Shown here: in pieces, positions 8,888-18,110 of the stretch | Position numbering within the stretch: position 1 is the stretch's first letter | How the letters are laid out: the number at the start of each line of letters is the position of its first letter | Assembly: GCA_036557225.1 (NCBI GenBank) | Contig: DATBHX010000046.1 | Span: 32,095-96,094, forward strand | Reading direction: 5' to 3' | Origin: Angelobacter sp036557225 | Lineage (GTDB): Bacteria > Acidobacteriota > Terriglobia > Terriglobales > Acidobacteriaceae | Length of the DNA stretch: 64,000 nt | Translations under genes and position numbers: made by a program | The notes under the pieces: generated by a model | What the model saw: only the letters and a program-made list of their open reading frames with translations | Database searches by the model: none | What the model was told of the DNA's origin: nothing

Positions 8888-9747
8888 AGATCCTACGGTT
8901 CGCAGCACTGATGATGGTGAGCGTCGCGATCGCCAGCAGCAACGCGACGGCACAAAACCTTAAGCCCAGTGACAATGCCGCCTTGCGATACTGGTCAGCC
9001 TTCGCCCAGATACAGGATGCCGGCATCACCCAGGAACAGGGGAGGGAGGCGCACGCCATCCTGGATGGCACGGCTCCGTACGATGATTCGAAGTACAGGG
9101 ACATAATTGAGAAGAACAGGCCTGCGGTAGAGACGATGATCCGCGGGACCGCGCTACCTTACTGCGACTGGGGCATGGAGTTCCAAATGGGCCCAAACGC
9201 GCCTGTGGACTATGCGCGCAAGGCCGGGTTCCTTGGCCGGCTGAACGTCTTCTATGCGTTTCATCTGCTGATCGGGGGCGACAAGGACGGCGCCGTTCGC
9301 GCGCTGCAGGCGGGATTGCGCTTCTCGCATGACGTCGCCAACGGCGGAACGTTGTTTGCGACCGTGGTGGCGCAAGGGTTGATCGTTGCACATCTGCAGG
9401 CTGCGGCTGGTTTCCAGAAGGTAGCGGGGCTTTCCGCAGCACAGCGGGCGGCACTGCAGAAGTCGATTGATCAGCTTGGGCAGGACGGCCTGGACTGGGC
9501 TGGTGCGATGAAGCGGGAGATGGAGGTCCTGCCCACGCACGATGCCCAGGAAGCCGCTGCACGGGACAAGATTGCGGCGTCGTACGTGCGGCTGCTAAAC
9601 AACCCAGGAACGCTGCCGGAGCTTCAGCAGACGATCAGCAACGCTCCGAAGCAGATTGCCGACCTCATTCCGAATCCCAAGCGTGTACTGGACCAGAAGC
9701 AGGACCTGGCGGAGAAATTGCAGCAGACGCGCACGCTGCTGCAGTGA
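8884..9747 (+). CDS. Exported protein of unknown function
   Basis: 287 residues with a clear signal peptide (MKILRFAALMMVSVAIASS, cleavage near ATA-QN) and a helical periplasmic body. I do not recognise the family. The ATG overlaps the preceding stop by 4 nt and sits behind AAGGAGG, so it is translated with the sigma factor and membrane protein. It may be the periplasmic arm or the output of that system. The helical composition (many Ala, Gln, Leu) suggests an all-alpha fold. Confidence 0.75.
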   Translation: MKILRFAALMMVSVAIASSNATAQNLKPSDNAALRYWSAFAQIQDAGITQEQGREAHAILDGTAPYDDSKYRDIIEKNRPAVETMIRGTALPYCDWGMEFQMGPNAPVDYARKAGFLGRLNVFYAFHLLIGGDKDGAVRALQAGLRFSHDVANGGTLFATVVAQGLIVAHLQAAAGFQKVAGLSAAQRAALQKSIDQLGQDGLDWAGAMKREMEVLPTHDAQEAAARDKIAASYVRLLNNPGTLPELQQTISNAPKQIADLIPNPKRVLDQKQDLAEKLQQTRTLLQ

Positions 9748-9760
9748 GAGCACAAAACGC

Positions 9761-9793
9761 AAAAAACCGGGGCCTTGTGGCCCCGGTTTTTTT
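9761..9793. terminator. Bidirectional rho-independent terminator
   Basis: CCGGGGCC, loop TTGT, GGCCCCGG, with a run of A on the left and T on the right. It serves both the sigma operon on the plus strand and the S53 protease on the minus strand, which converge here. Confidence 0.92.
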
Positions 9794-9808
9794 GTGTGTG
9801 TTGCGAGG

Positions 9809-12766
9809 TTATTGAACGTTCAGCGAGACATCATCGAGTACGAATGAGGTCTGCAGGCTTGTGTCTTCAGTTCCGATGAAGCGGATCCTTACGGTCTGCC
9901 CCTTGAACTGAGCCACGCTGAACGAGTGCTGCTGGTAGCCAGCGGCATGGTTCAGGTTGGAGAAGGTGCCTAGTGTCGCCAGCACCGTGGTACCAGCAGA
10001 GTTGAGCACTTGCACGCGCAGAGTATCGAACGCTGTGACGGTCGTGGTCTCTGCGGTGTCAATGTGCAGCCAGAAGGTCAGGTTTGCCGTGGTGATGGTG
10101 GACGGAATTGTCACGGTTTGAGTCGCGGTGTCAGTGTGGCTGACTCCGTAGCCATCAAGCCATGCGTTTTTGGCTCCGCTGTGCGGAGGTTCGGCGGCGC
10201 TGGTGTTGAGTACGCCGGCGGTGAGCGTCCACGGAGTTGCGGTAGCAGCTTCAAAGCCGCCATTCACGATCAGGTTCTGCGCTGCGCTGGAAGCGATGGT
10301 CAGGCTGATGGTTGTGGTGTGGGTTAGCGTTCCGGAAGTTCCCGTAATTGTGACGGTCGCTGTGCCCGTGGTTGCCGTTGAACTGGCCGTGAAGGTCAGA
10401 ACACTGGTGGAAGTTGCTGGATTGGTGCCGAAGGCCGCGGTCACGCCTGCGGGCAAGCCAGAAGCTGAAAGCGTTACGCTTCCAGTGAAGCCACCTGAAG
10501 GAGTCACGGTAATCGTCCTGTTGCCGCTGGTTCCCTGCGTCACGGTCAAACTCGCAGGCGATGCTGAGAGGGAGAAGTTCGGCGCTGCCGCAGCATTCAC
10601 AGTGAGGTTGATGGTCGTGGTGTGAGTCAAAGTTCCCGAGGTTCCGGTAACTGTGACGGTCGCTGTGCCGGTGGTTGCCGTGGAGCTGGCAGTGAGAGTC
10701 AGAACGCTGGTGGAAGTCGCCGGATTGGTGCCGAAGCTGGCGGTTACTCCAGCCGGCAGACCGGAAGCAGACAAGCTTACGCTGCCGGTGAAGCCGTTGA
10801 TCGCCGTAATGGAGATGGTGCTGTTGCCGCTGGTTCCCTGCGTGATGGTAAGGCTGGCAGGAGAAGCAGACACCGAGAAGTCCGCCGGCCCCGCGCCGTT
10901 GTTGTTCCAGAAGTTGACGAGGTTGGCGGCGTTCACTGAACCCCAGCCGGTGGAAAGATCGTAGCCGACCGTGGCAGCAAAGCCGGTCACGCCGGGTACT
11001 GTGTTGTTGCCGGTGGTAATGTCGTGATAAACCGCCGTGCCACCAGACTGCTGGTTGCGACCCATGTTATAGAACGCGGTGTTGGCATTACCCTGGCGTG
11101 CACCGGTCTTCTGCACGACCAGTGACATCAAGCCGGCAAAGGAGGGAGACGACGCGGAAGTTCCGCCTACGGCTTCCAGTCCGGTGGTTCCCGTGGTGTG
11201 TCCTTGAACGACGATAAAGCCATCATGGCCGGCGGCGCTGAGAGAAACGTCAGGCACGTCGCGATGGCCGTCTGCGGGCACGCCGGGGCCGCTTTGGAAC
11301 GCAGGCTTGGCATAAATGGTGCTGGCGCCGCCGCCCGTCGCACCGAGACCGGATCCGCCGTTGCTGCCGCTCTCATTCCATACGACCTCAGGAATGTAGC
11401 TGATGGCTGAGCCCTGGTTGGTGGCGTTGTTGGTGGCGTTCCAGAACGTTCCGGTGCCTTCATTGAACATGGTGCCGCCGACGGCAGTCACGTTCGGAGG
11501 CGAGCTCAGGCCGGAGACGGCGCGGCCCGTGCCCGTGGCTGCATTTGAAGCGTCACAACCTGCGGCGCCGCTATCGCCGGAGGAGACGAAGGCAGTGATG
11601 CCCTCGGCTGCCGCCTGTGACCACAAATTGTTATAGAAATTATTTTCCGCCGTGCCCATGTTGGCTTCGCACTGACCGAAGCTGGTGCTCATGATGGGAG
11701 AGGTGTTGTTGTTGACGATGAATTGCGCGGAGAGGTCCACGCCGTCAGTGGTTGCTGTGGATTTTGAAATTACAAAGTTGATGGTCGCGCCTTGCCCGAC
11801 GGCGCCTGACCATTCGACGTCCAAATCAGCTTCCGTTTCCTCGCCGCCACCTAAGTCGCCCGGTGCGGTTCCGTTGTGAATGAAGACCGGGTCCTTTGCC
11901 GGCAGGCCAAAGAAGCTACGGAAGAACTGCACGTCGGCGAGTTTGATGTCGGTGCGGCCGACGATGGCAATCGACTGGCCCGCGCCGGTGATGCCCGCGC
12001 TATAGAGCGGGTTCACGTTATAGATGGTGGCGAAGTCCGCCGGAGCCAGGAAATGATTCGTGCCCGACGTGAAATCAGGAACGGTGTTGTTGGCGTCGGG
12101 CGCTCCGGGGCGGAGAGCCTTGAAGTCGCTGGGCAACTGCGAGCGCGTGCTGAGCAGGCCGGCGGGTATGGGAGTAATCTTGCTTAGAAAATGGTGGCGG
12201 CCAAAGTTATGCAGAGTTACCACACCGTTTACAAGACCGCTAAAGGCGCGGGGGAGCGAAGGGTCGATTGCGTTCGCCTGATGCATCTTGCCGTTGACTT
12301 CGTACTTGCGGATGTTGGTCTGGAAGGCGCGTTCCACCTGCTGTACGTTGCCGCTGAAGTTGATCCACAAGCGGCCTTTACCTACTTCTTCAACCTTGAA
12401 GCCCTGGGCGGCCAGCCAGTTGGTAACGTCGGCCAGATCCTGGTCCGTGGGACCGAAGCGCAGGCCAAACTCTTCCGGCGTAAGAAATTTGTGATAGTTG
12501 GGCGAACTCGGGTCCTGTTGCTGGGCCAGCAGGGTTTGCAATTCGGCCTGTGCACCTGGACGCAGGGAGAGCGACAGGATCATGTTTTTCATCGGCGTGT
12601 TGATATCGGCTGAGCCGCGGTCAAATTCCGCCCGGGCCAGCGGATTGGTATTGCCGCGCCTGGTGATGCGGTCGGCATCATTGATGACGCGCTGCGCCTG
12701 GGCGCCAATAGCCAGGAACGTGAGCACGGCCAACGCGAGGAATAGATGACGCAGGAAACGAGACAT
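9809..12766 (-). CDS. Secreted S53 (sedolisin/kumamolisin-like) serine peptidase with two Ig-like repeats
   Basis: 985 residues. A signal peptide (LFLALAVLTFLAIGAQA) is followed by the activation propeptide (SLRPGAQAELQTLL, YHKFLTPEEF). The catalytic part has Glu/Asp in ETEADLDVEW near 307 and Ser near 537 in GGTSASSPSFAG, the acid Ser-Glu-Asp triad of sedolisins. Two almost identical beta-rich repeats of about 101 residues lie near 627-828 (SASPASLT, GLPAGVTA), then a C-terminal carbohydrate-binding-like jelly roll (NLIVNGGFEA) to the end. It is expected to be self-activating outside the cell and to digest protein at acidic pH. The ATG follows AAGGAG. Confidence 0.93.
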   Translation of the reverse strand: MSRFLRHLFLALAVLTFLAIGAQAQRVINDADRITRRGNTNPLARAEFDRGSADINTPMKNMILSLSLRPGAQAELQTLLAQQQDPSSPNYHKFLTPEEFGLRFGPTDQDLADVTNWLAAQGFKVEEVGKGRLWINFSGNVQQVERAFQTNIRKYEVNGKMHQANAIDPSLPRAFSGLVNGVVTLHNFGRHHFLSKITPIPAGLLSTRSQLPSDFKALRPGAPDANNTVPDFTSGTNHFLAPADFATIYNVNPLYSAGITGAGQSIAIVGRTDIKLADVQFFRSFFGLPAKDPVFIHNGTAPGDLGGGEETEADLDVEWSGAVGQGATINFVISKSTATTDGVDLSAQFIVNNNTSPIMSTSFGQCEANMGTAENNFYNNLWSQAAAEGITAFVSSGDSGAAGCDASNAATGTGRAVSGLSSPPNVTAVGGTMFNEGTGTFWNATNNATNQGSAISYIPEVVWNESGSNGGSGLGATGGGASTIYAKPAFQSGPGVPADGHRDVPDVSLSAAGHDGFIVVQGHTTGTTGLEAVGGTSASSPSFAGLMSLVVQKTGARQGNANTAFYNMGRNQQSGGTAVYHDITTGNNTVPGVTGFAATVGYDLSTGWGSVNAANLVNFWNNNGAGPADFSVSASPASLTITQGTSGNSTISITAINGFTGSVSLSASGLPAGVTASFGTNPATSTSVLTLTASSTATTGTATVTVTGTSGTLTHTTTINLTVNAAAAPNFSLSASPASLTVTQGTSGNRTITVTPSGGFTGSVTLSASGLPAGVTAAFGTNPATSTSVLTFTASSTATTGTATVTITGTSGTLTHTTTISLTIASSAAQNLIVNGGFEAATATPWTLTAGVLNTSAAEPPHSGAKNAWLDGYGVSHTDTATQTVTIPSTITTANLTFWLHIDTAETTTVTAFDTLRVQVLNSAGTTVLATLGTFSNLNHAAGYQQHSFSVAQFKGQTVRIRFIGTEDTSLQTSFVLDDVSLNVQ

Positions 12767-13162
12767 TCGATTCTCCTTGAGCTTTAGTTCTTGAAATCAA
12801 CTTGGAAAACTCAAGACCAGTGGCGTCTGAGGGCTGCGCATAGACACCAGGCTTGCTGAAAAAAGGAAATCCTTGAGGCCGGAAAACTCAAGCGTGTGGG
12901 ACCGCCTTTACGCCAACGGCGCCCAGCAACATACGCTCTGTCTTTGAGGGGTTCCCCGCGCAGCGAACCCGAACAGGGTTGTGCAAGTATGCTGCTGGAA
13001 TTGGTTTACTACCACAAATAGTAAGCATGGGACGAGGGGAATCTCATCGATTTCGCACTTGTTTTCATGCAGAAACAGCTACGGACAACGAATAAAAGGC
13101 GTCCATTCCTGAATTGCATGGCAGTCGCTGACCTGTGGGTCTAGCGCCCAAAGGGGCTTTGT
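12767..13162. other. Intergenic stretch upstream of the S53 protease and cysS, no gene seen
   Basis: About 400 nt between divergent genes. On the minus strand it would give a long GC-rich leader for the protease with small hairpins, for example around 12950-12970 (GGGTTC...GAACCC). I do not recognise a known riboswitch, and there is no convincing ORF. Confidence 0.5.
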
Positions 13163-13168
13163 TACAAT
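13163..13168 (+). promoter_or_regulatory. -10 box, probable leaderless cysS transcript
   Basis: TACAAT ends 6 nt before the TTG at 13175. There is no Shine-Dalgarno sequence in the gap, so the RNA would begin at the start codon. Confidence 0.5.
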
Positions 13169-13174
13169 CTCCAT

Positions 13175-14644
13175 TTGCCTTTACATCTCTACAACACGCT
13201 ATCCAACAAGGTGGAAGAGTTTACGCCCGCTGCGGACAATACCGTCCGCATGTATGCTTGCGGGCCCACGGTCTACGACTACGGCCATATCGGCAATTTC
13301 CGGACGTTCGTGGCGGTCGATCTGTTGCGGCGCTTTCTGCGCCAGAGCGGTTTCAGGCTGCAGCACGTGATGAATATTACCGATGTGGATGACAAGATCA
13401 TCCGCAATGCTGCACGGGAAAAGAAGACGGTCCAGGAATACACAAAAAAGTACGAAGAGGCATTCCTGGAAGACATGGCGTCATTGAACCTGGAGCGGCC
13501 GGAAAAAATTGTGCGCGCTACGGAGCACATTCGCGAGATGGCCGAGTTCATCGCGGCGCTGGAGAAGAAAGGGATTGCCTACCGTACCGAAGACGGTTCG
13601 TATTACTTCAGCATCGCTAAGTTCCCCGAGTACGGCAAGCTGTCGAAAAAAGATTTTGGCGGGATCGAAGTCGGCGCGCGGGTGGACGTGGACGAGTATG
13701 AAAAGGACAATGCTCGCGATTTTGCCCTGTGGAAAGCGCCGAAAGAGGGTGAGGCCCATTGGGAGAGCGTGATTGGGCCGGGGCGTCCAGGGTGGCATAT
13801 TGAGTGCTCCGTGATGTCGATGAAGTATCTGGGCGAGAGCTTTGACCTGCATGGCGGCGGCGAAGACCTGATCTTCCCGCATCATGAGAACGAAATTGCG
13901 CAGTCGGAGTCGCTCACGGGCAAGACGTTTGCGCGGCACTGGGTGCACGTGCGATTTCTGCTGGTCGAAGGCGAGAAGATGTCCAAAAGCGCGGGGAACT
14001 TCTACACCTTGCGCGATCTGCTGGTGAAGGGGCACAAGGCGTCTTCGATTCGCTTTCTGCTGACCTCGGTACCGTATCGCAAGCAGCTGAATTTTACTTT
14101 TGACGGCCTGAAGCAGGCGGCGCACTCGGTGGAGCGGCTCAGGACCTTTCAATCGCGAATGAGAATGTCGCAGCTTCCTGCGGGTACGAACCCGGCGGCG
14201 CAGGAGGCGGCGACCAAAGCGAAGCAGGAGATGCGCGCCGGGATGGAAGACGATTTAAACACCGCACGGGCCTCAGCGGCAATCTTTGACATGGTGCGCG
14301 AGGCGAACACGCTGGCCGATCGCGGCGAGCTGCGCGAAGGTGATAAGCGGCCGCTACTGGAAGCCCTGGATCAATTCGACGAGATCTTTGCCGTGCTGAA
14401 GGATGATGATACAGAGAAGACCCGGGCCGCGATGGAATGGGCCAAGGCGCATGGGATCACCGTGGAGGCTGGCGTAGGCGCTGACGCGATTTCTGATGAC
14501 GAAGTGAACCGGTTGGTTGAAGAGCGCAACGCAGCGAAAAAAGCGCGAGATTTTGCCAGATCAGATGCGATCCGCAAACAACTCTCTGAAGCAGGAATTG
14601 TGGTGGAAGATACGAAGGAAGGGATCAGGTGGAAGAGGAAGTGA
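13175..14644 (+). CDS. cysS: Cysteine--tRNA ligase
   Basis: 489 residues, class I synthetase. The HIGH-type motif is YDYGHIGN, preceded by the zinc ligand Cys in YACGPTVYD; further zinc ligands are in WHIECSVMSM and FPHHENEIAQSE; the KMSKS loop is GEKMSKSAGN. It charges tRNA-Cys in the cytosol. The family start before LHLYNTLSNK fits only the TTG at 13175, with a -10 box right before it. A run of GGTAAATT repeats follows the stop codon. Confidence 0.97.
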   Translation: MPLHLYNTLSNKVEEFTPAADNTVRMYACGPTVYDYGHIGNFRTFVAVDLLRRFLRQSGFRLQHVMNITDVDDKIIRNAAREKKTVQEYTKKYEEAFLEDMASLNLERPEKIVRATEHIREMAEFIAALEKKGIAYRTEDGSYYFSIAKFPEYGKLSKKDFGGIEVGARVDVDEYEKDNARDFALWKAPKEGEAHWESVIGPGRPGWHIECSVMSMKYLGESFDLHGGGEDLIFPHHENEIAQSESLTGKTFARHWVHVRFLLVEGEKMSKSAGNFYTLRDLLVKGHKASSIRFLLTSVPYRKQLNFTFDGLKQAAHSVERLRTFQSRMRMSQLPAGTNPAAQEAATKAKQEMRAGMEDDLNTARASAAIFDMVREANTLADRGELREGDKRPLLEALDQFDEIFAVLKDDDTEKTRAAMEWAKAHGITVEAGVGADAISDDEVNRLVEERNAAKKARDFARSDAIRKQLSEAGIVVEDTKEGIRWKRK

Positions 14645-14647
14645 AGG

Positions 14648-14686
14648 AAATTGGTAAATGGGTAAATTGGTAAGTTGGTAAAGTAA
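14648..14686. repeat. Tandem GGTAAATTG-type short repeat
   Basis: Four imperfect units of ATTGGTAA / TTGGTAA directly after the cysS stop. The same unit reappears at 38585-38617 and, inverted, at 38661-38692 after pyrD. Confidence 0.6.
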
Positions 14687-14706
14687 AGACAGTACGAATT
14701 TAGTGC

Positions 14707-15248
14707 CTACGACTTGGCAGCGTCTTCTTCAGCAATCCAAAGCAAAAAGGCAGTATCTGCTCCGCCGATTTTCACTACTCGTGTTCCGTGCATCAACACG
14801 CCGAGCCATCCCATGTGCAGCCGAACTCGAACCCAACGTAGGGAATCCCCTTGTTTCGCAGTTGATGGACATTGACGGCATAAAGGCCGATAAGTGACCG
14901 TAAATTGTCCGCTGATTTGATATCAGGCATAAGCTCGGTTTTTTCCACGCCAGAATAGCCATATTGTCGTTGTAGTGCGGGATACTCTTTAACTAAGCCC
15001 GCAATTAATGCCTCAGAGATCCCGCGTTCATACTCGATGGTCCAAAGAATCATCGATATCTCGGCGCTGGTTAGCGGTTCTGTGCCCCTTCCTTCAGGGG
15101 CAAACACCATCTGCACTAAGCCATCGGATCGCGTGAGCGTGTTCTGGGAGCCATAAGCGCCTTGACGGGTTTGAAATCCGATCCAAGAAGGCAGGACTAC
15201 TCGCGTGGTCCAGAAAAGGCCGTCTTCCAAAGTAAAGTGAGGCATCAT
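14707..15248 (-). pseudogene. Broken gene of a DUF6985-like family (frame lost near the 3' end)
   Basis: The first 151 codons (from MMPHFTLEDGLFWTT) give a soluble protein whose end reads VGFEFGCTWD and then runs to an early stop at 14793. From recall, relatives continue WDEEHGLGVLMHG. Here, one frame over and starting right after the Trp-Asp codons, the DNA encodes LGVLMHGTRVVKIGGADTAF and then LLWIAEEDAAKS up to a stop at 14707. The missing few residues and the frame change fit a deletion of about 7 bp. The function of the family is unknown. It lies 6 nt downstream of the EamA transporter gene and was probably co-transcribed. If the family recall is wrong it is simply a 151-residue hypothetical protein. 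Confidence 0.6.
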
Positions 15249-15254
15249 TCCCCG

Positions 15255-16226
15255 TCAATCTCCGCCAACATTTACAGTTTTGGGGCAGGTTTCTTCTGTT
15301 ACGGCAGTTTCAACCGCTGGTTGCTTCAGCTTTGAGGTATTCACCAGCCAGACCGAAGCAATGATGATGGTAGTTCCCACAAGCATGAAAATATCCACAC
15401 CTTCGCGCAGGATGAGCCAGCCGAGGATCAGAGCTACGATGGGATTGACGTAGGCGTAGGTTGCGACTTTCGCCGTCGGGACGTGCTCCAGCAGATAGAT
15501 GTAGGCGGTGTAGCCGATCCATGATCCGGAGACGATCAGGTAGGCGATGGCGCCTAGCGCGGACCCGGTCCAATGCGCTTTTAGAAATTGGCCGCTGGCC
15601 AGCGCGATGGCGGCATTGACCAGACCGGCGATGGTCATCTGCCAGGCGGCCGAGACAAAGACATCCACCGAGAGCGAGAAGCGGTGGGAGAAGATTGAGC
15701 CGAGCGCCCAGGCGAATGATGCGGCCGCGAGGATGGCACAGCCAATGAGTTCCTGTCGCCCCAGATGCGTGCCGGCGGCGATACGCGGCCAGAGCAGAAG
15801 GAGCAGGCCTCCGATCCCCAGAAAGATTCCGAAGAGGCCCTGGGCGCTCATGCGCCCGGAGCGGAAGGCCCAGGCTTCAAGGATTACGACCCAGATCGGC
15901 ACAAGGGCAACGATGAGTGCCGCGAGGTTGCTGGGAACGTACTCTTCCGCCCAAAGCACGCCGATGTTGCCCATGGAGAGCAGCAAGATGCCAATCACCG
16001 CGAGACGCGCGAGGTCCCGGCGGGTCACGCGGATTTTGCGCCCGAGCAGCGCGCACGCCAGCAGCATGACCGGGCCGGAAATCAGATAGCGGACCCCGCC
16101 GGCGACGTAGGGCGGCAGATCGCGCACGGCGATACGCATGGCAAGGTAGGTGGAGCCCCAGAGGACATAGACGAGTCCAAAGGCGACTGCAATGCGAAAA
16201 CGCTGCTGCTTTTCCGATGCGGGCAT
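15255..16226 (-). CDS. EamA/DMT family metabolite exporter
   Basis: About 323 residues with ten hydrophobic segments in two EamA halves (LVYVLWGSTYLAMRIAV at the first helix, YVNPIVALILGWLILREG near the last). Drug/metabolite transporters of this type export amino acids or other small solutes through the inner membrane. I took the ATG at 16226 because it gives the usual length; the frame extends 60 codons upstream without recognisable content and no ribosome site stands out. The broken DUF6985-like gene follows 6 nt downstream. Confidence 0.88.
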   Translation of the reverse strand: MPASEKQQRFRIAVAFGLVYVLWGSTYLAMRIAVRDLPPYVAGGVRYLISGPVMLLACALLGRKIRVTRRDLARLAVIGILLLSMGNIGVLWAEEYVPSNLAALIVALVPIWVVILEAWAFRSGRMSAQGLFGIFLGIGGLLLLLWPRIAAGTHLGRQELIGCAILAAASFAWALGSIFSHRFSLSVDVFVSAAWQMTIAGLVNAAIALASGQFLKAHWTGSALGAIAYLIVSGSWIGYTAYIYLLEHVPTAKVATYAYVNPIVALILGWLILREGVDIFMLVGTTIIIASVWLVNTSKLKQPAVETAVTEETCPKTVNVGGD

Positions 16227-16601
16227 GAAGTAAGAAGTAAGTACTATCATCTGACGGCGTGATGCGGCGGGTCGATGCGAAAAAACTGAATGGGGCGAAT
16301 CAGACAGGGAAATGTACCGTAGTAACCGCCAGCCGGGCGGAAATTTCGGGCTATAATAGAGACAGAACATGGCTTCACGCCGTACATCATGGTTCGTTTT
16401 GCGCACGCCAGATCGCTCATTGGCGTGCTGGGTGGACTTTCTTGTCTGCCCGCGGCGCTATTTAGCGGTGCTGCCTTCGCACGCGCGCGCCAACCTCTTC
16501 GCCGGCGACTAACCCACGTTTCGTCCTCACTCTGAAGCGGCCTCTCGTATTCCCACAGGAACAGGCCGCAGGCCTCAACACGCAACCATTTTGAAAAGAG
16601 G
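16227..16601. other. Intergenic region with promoter and long leader of the aminotransferase
   Basis: Divergent region. Apart from the TATAAT at 16352 it contains no gene I can support. The RNA from there would have a leader of about 240 nt with several inverted GC stretches; no known riboswitch class is recognised. Confidence 0.4.
16352..16357 (+). promoter_or_regulatory. -10 box of the aminotransferase gene
   Basis: Perfect TATAAT followed by purines; a -35 is not clear. The first start codon on this strand that suits the gene is 250 nt downstream. Confidence 0.4.
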
Positions 16602-16607
16602 ATGAAC

Positions 16608-17963
16608 ATGGCTACCCAGACGATTTCCAATGCCGGACCGAAGATCCGGACCAAGCTGCCCGGGCCGAAGGCGCAGGCCATTCTGCAGGGCGATCAGAAA
16701 TTTATTTCGCCGTCCTATACGCGTTCGTATCCGCTGGTGGCCAAGCGCGGCCGCGGCGTGGTGGTGGAGGACGTTGACGGCAACGAGTTCCTGGACTTTT
16801 CGGCCGGCATCGCCGTGGTTTCCACGGGGCACTGCCATCCGGAAGTGGTGGCTGCGATCCAAAAGCAGGCAGGCGAGCTGATCCACATGTCCGGCACGGA
16901 TTTTTATTACGAGAATCTGGTCACGCTGGCGGATCGTCTGGCGAAGATAGCGCCGATGTCGGGCCCGATCAAGGCTTATTACGGCAATTCCGGAACAGAA
17001 GCCGTGGAAGCGGCGATGAAACTGGCGCGTTATCACACCAAGCGGCAGGGGATCATTGCGTTTTACGGCGCGTTTCACGGGCGCACCATGGGCGCGCTTT
17101 CGCTCACGGCGTCAAAGACACAGCAGCGGCGGCGCTTCTTTCCGCTGGTGCCGGGCGTGGCGCATGTGCCGTATCCAAACGTGTATCGCAAACCTGAGGG
17201 CATGAGCGAAGCGGAGCACATTGCCGAGTGCGTGCGCTTCATCGAAGACCGGGTGTTCAAGACGATCATGCCGCCGGAAGAGTGCGCGGCAATCTTCATT
17301 GAGCCCATCCAGGGCGAGGGCGGCTATCTGCCGGCGCCGGCCGAGTTCCTGCGCGAGTTGCGGAGGATATGCGACCAGAACGGAATTTTGTTCGTCGCCG
17401 ATGAGGTGCAGAGCGGCGCAGGGCGCAGCGGTAAGTGGTGGGCGATCCAGCATACGGGCGTGGAGCCGGACATCGTCACGATTGCCAAGGGGATTGCCTC
17501 CGGCATGCCGTTGGGCGTGACACTGGCGCGCGCTGAGATTATGGACTGGGTGCCGGGCTCGCATGCGTCGACGTTCGGAGGCAATCCGGTGTGCATTGAA
17601 GCAGCGCTGGCTACCATGAACGTGCTGGAGCGCGAGGGGATTCACAATGCGGAAGTCGTAGGCGCGCACATGATGAAGCGGCTGAGCAGCTGGGTAAAGA
17701 CGCACCCCATGGTGGGCGATGTGCGCGGCCGCGGACTGATGATCGGCGTCGAGATTGTGAGAGACAAGAAGACAAAAGCCACGGCGCATGATGAGCGCGA
17801 CCGGATCGTGGACCTGGCCTTTGAACGCGGCCTGTTGTTCCTGGGCGCGGGCGAAAACTCCATCCGCATCGCTCCGCCGCTGGTGGTCACGCAGGAGCAG
17901 GCTGACATCGCGATGGATGTGCTGGAAGAGTGCATCGGGATTGTGGAGAAGGAAGACCGTTAA
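16608..17963 (+). CDS. Class III PLP-dependent aminotransferase (GABA/acetylornithine type)
   Basis: 451 residues. It carries the class III signature: AYYGNSGTEAVEAAMKLAR, FYGAFHGRTMGALSLT, the Asp-containing LFVADEVQSGAGRSG and the PLP lysine near 294 in TIAKGIASGMPLG. Such enzymes transfer the omega-amino group of GABA, acetylornithine or similar substrates to 2-oxoglutarate. Length and the motif pattern are closest to 4-aminobutyrate aminotransferase (GabT), but the substrate is not certain. The ATG at 16608 has AAGAGG 6 nt upstream; the ATG two codons earlier abuts the ribosome site. A terminator follows. Confidence 0.92.
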   Translation: MATQTISNAGPKIRTKLPGPKAQAILQGDQKFISPSYTRSYPLVAKRGRGVVVEDVDGNEFLDFSAGIAVVSTGHCHPEVVAAIQKQAGELIHMSGTDFYYENLVTLADRLAKIAPMSGPIKAYYGNSGTEAVEAAMKLARYHTKRQGIIAFYGAFHGRTMGALSLTASKTQQRRRFFPLVPGVAHVPYPNVYRKPEGMSEAEHIAECVRFIEDRVFKTIMPPEECAAIFIEPIQGEGGYLPAPAEFLRELRRICDQNGILFVADEVQSGAGRSGKWWAIQHTGVEPDIVTIAKGIASGMPLGVTLARAEIMDWVPGSHASTFGGNPVCIEAALATMNVLEREGIHNAEVVGAHMMKRLSSWVKTHPMVGDVRGRGLMIGVEIVRDKKTKATAHDERDRIVDLAFERGLLFLGAGENSIRIAPPLVVTQEQADIAMDVLEECIGIVEKEDR

Positions 17964-18015
17964 TCCAACACGGTCCTTCCTGCAATCTCAAGCGACGGGA
18001 TCACGATAGCGATAG

Positions 18016-18054
18016 AAATGCCGACTGGACTGCGATGTACGGCCGGCATTTTTG
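18016..18054 (+). terminator. Rho-independent terminator after the aminotransferase
   Basis: 8-bp stem AAATGCCG / CGGCATTT with a 20-nt loop, followed by TTTGTTG. It lies between the aminotransferase and the convergent exported protein gene. Confidence 0.6.
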
Positions 18055-18110
18055 TTGCTGCGGGTCCTGCGATGGCGGGTTCCACTACGCAAGTGGCGCC
18101 TCGCTCACTC

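Noticed and set aside
9026..9562. 178-codon frame antisense to the exported protein after the sigma operon
   Set aside because: Pro/Arg/Ser-rich shadow; the sense gene has a signal peptide and coupled start.
12767..13162. Riboswitch upstream of the S53 protease
   Set aside because: Hairpins can be drawn but no conserved core of a known class could be matched.
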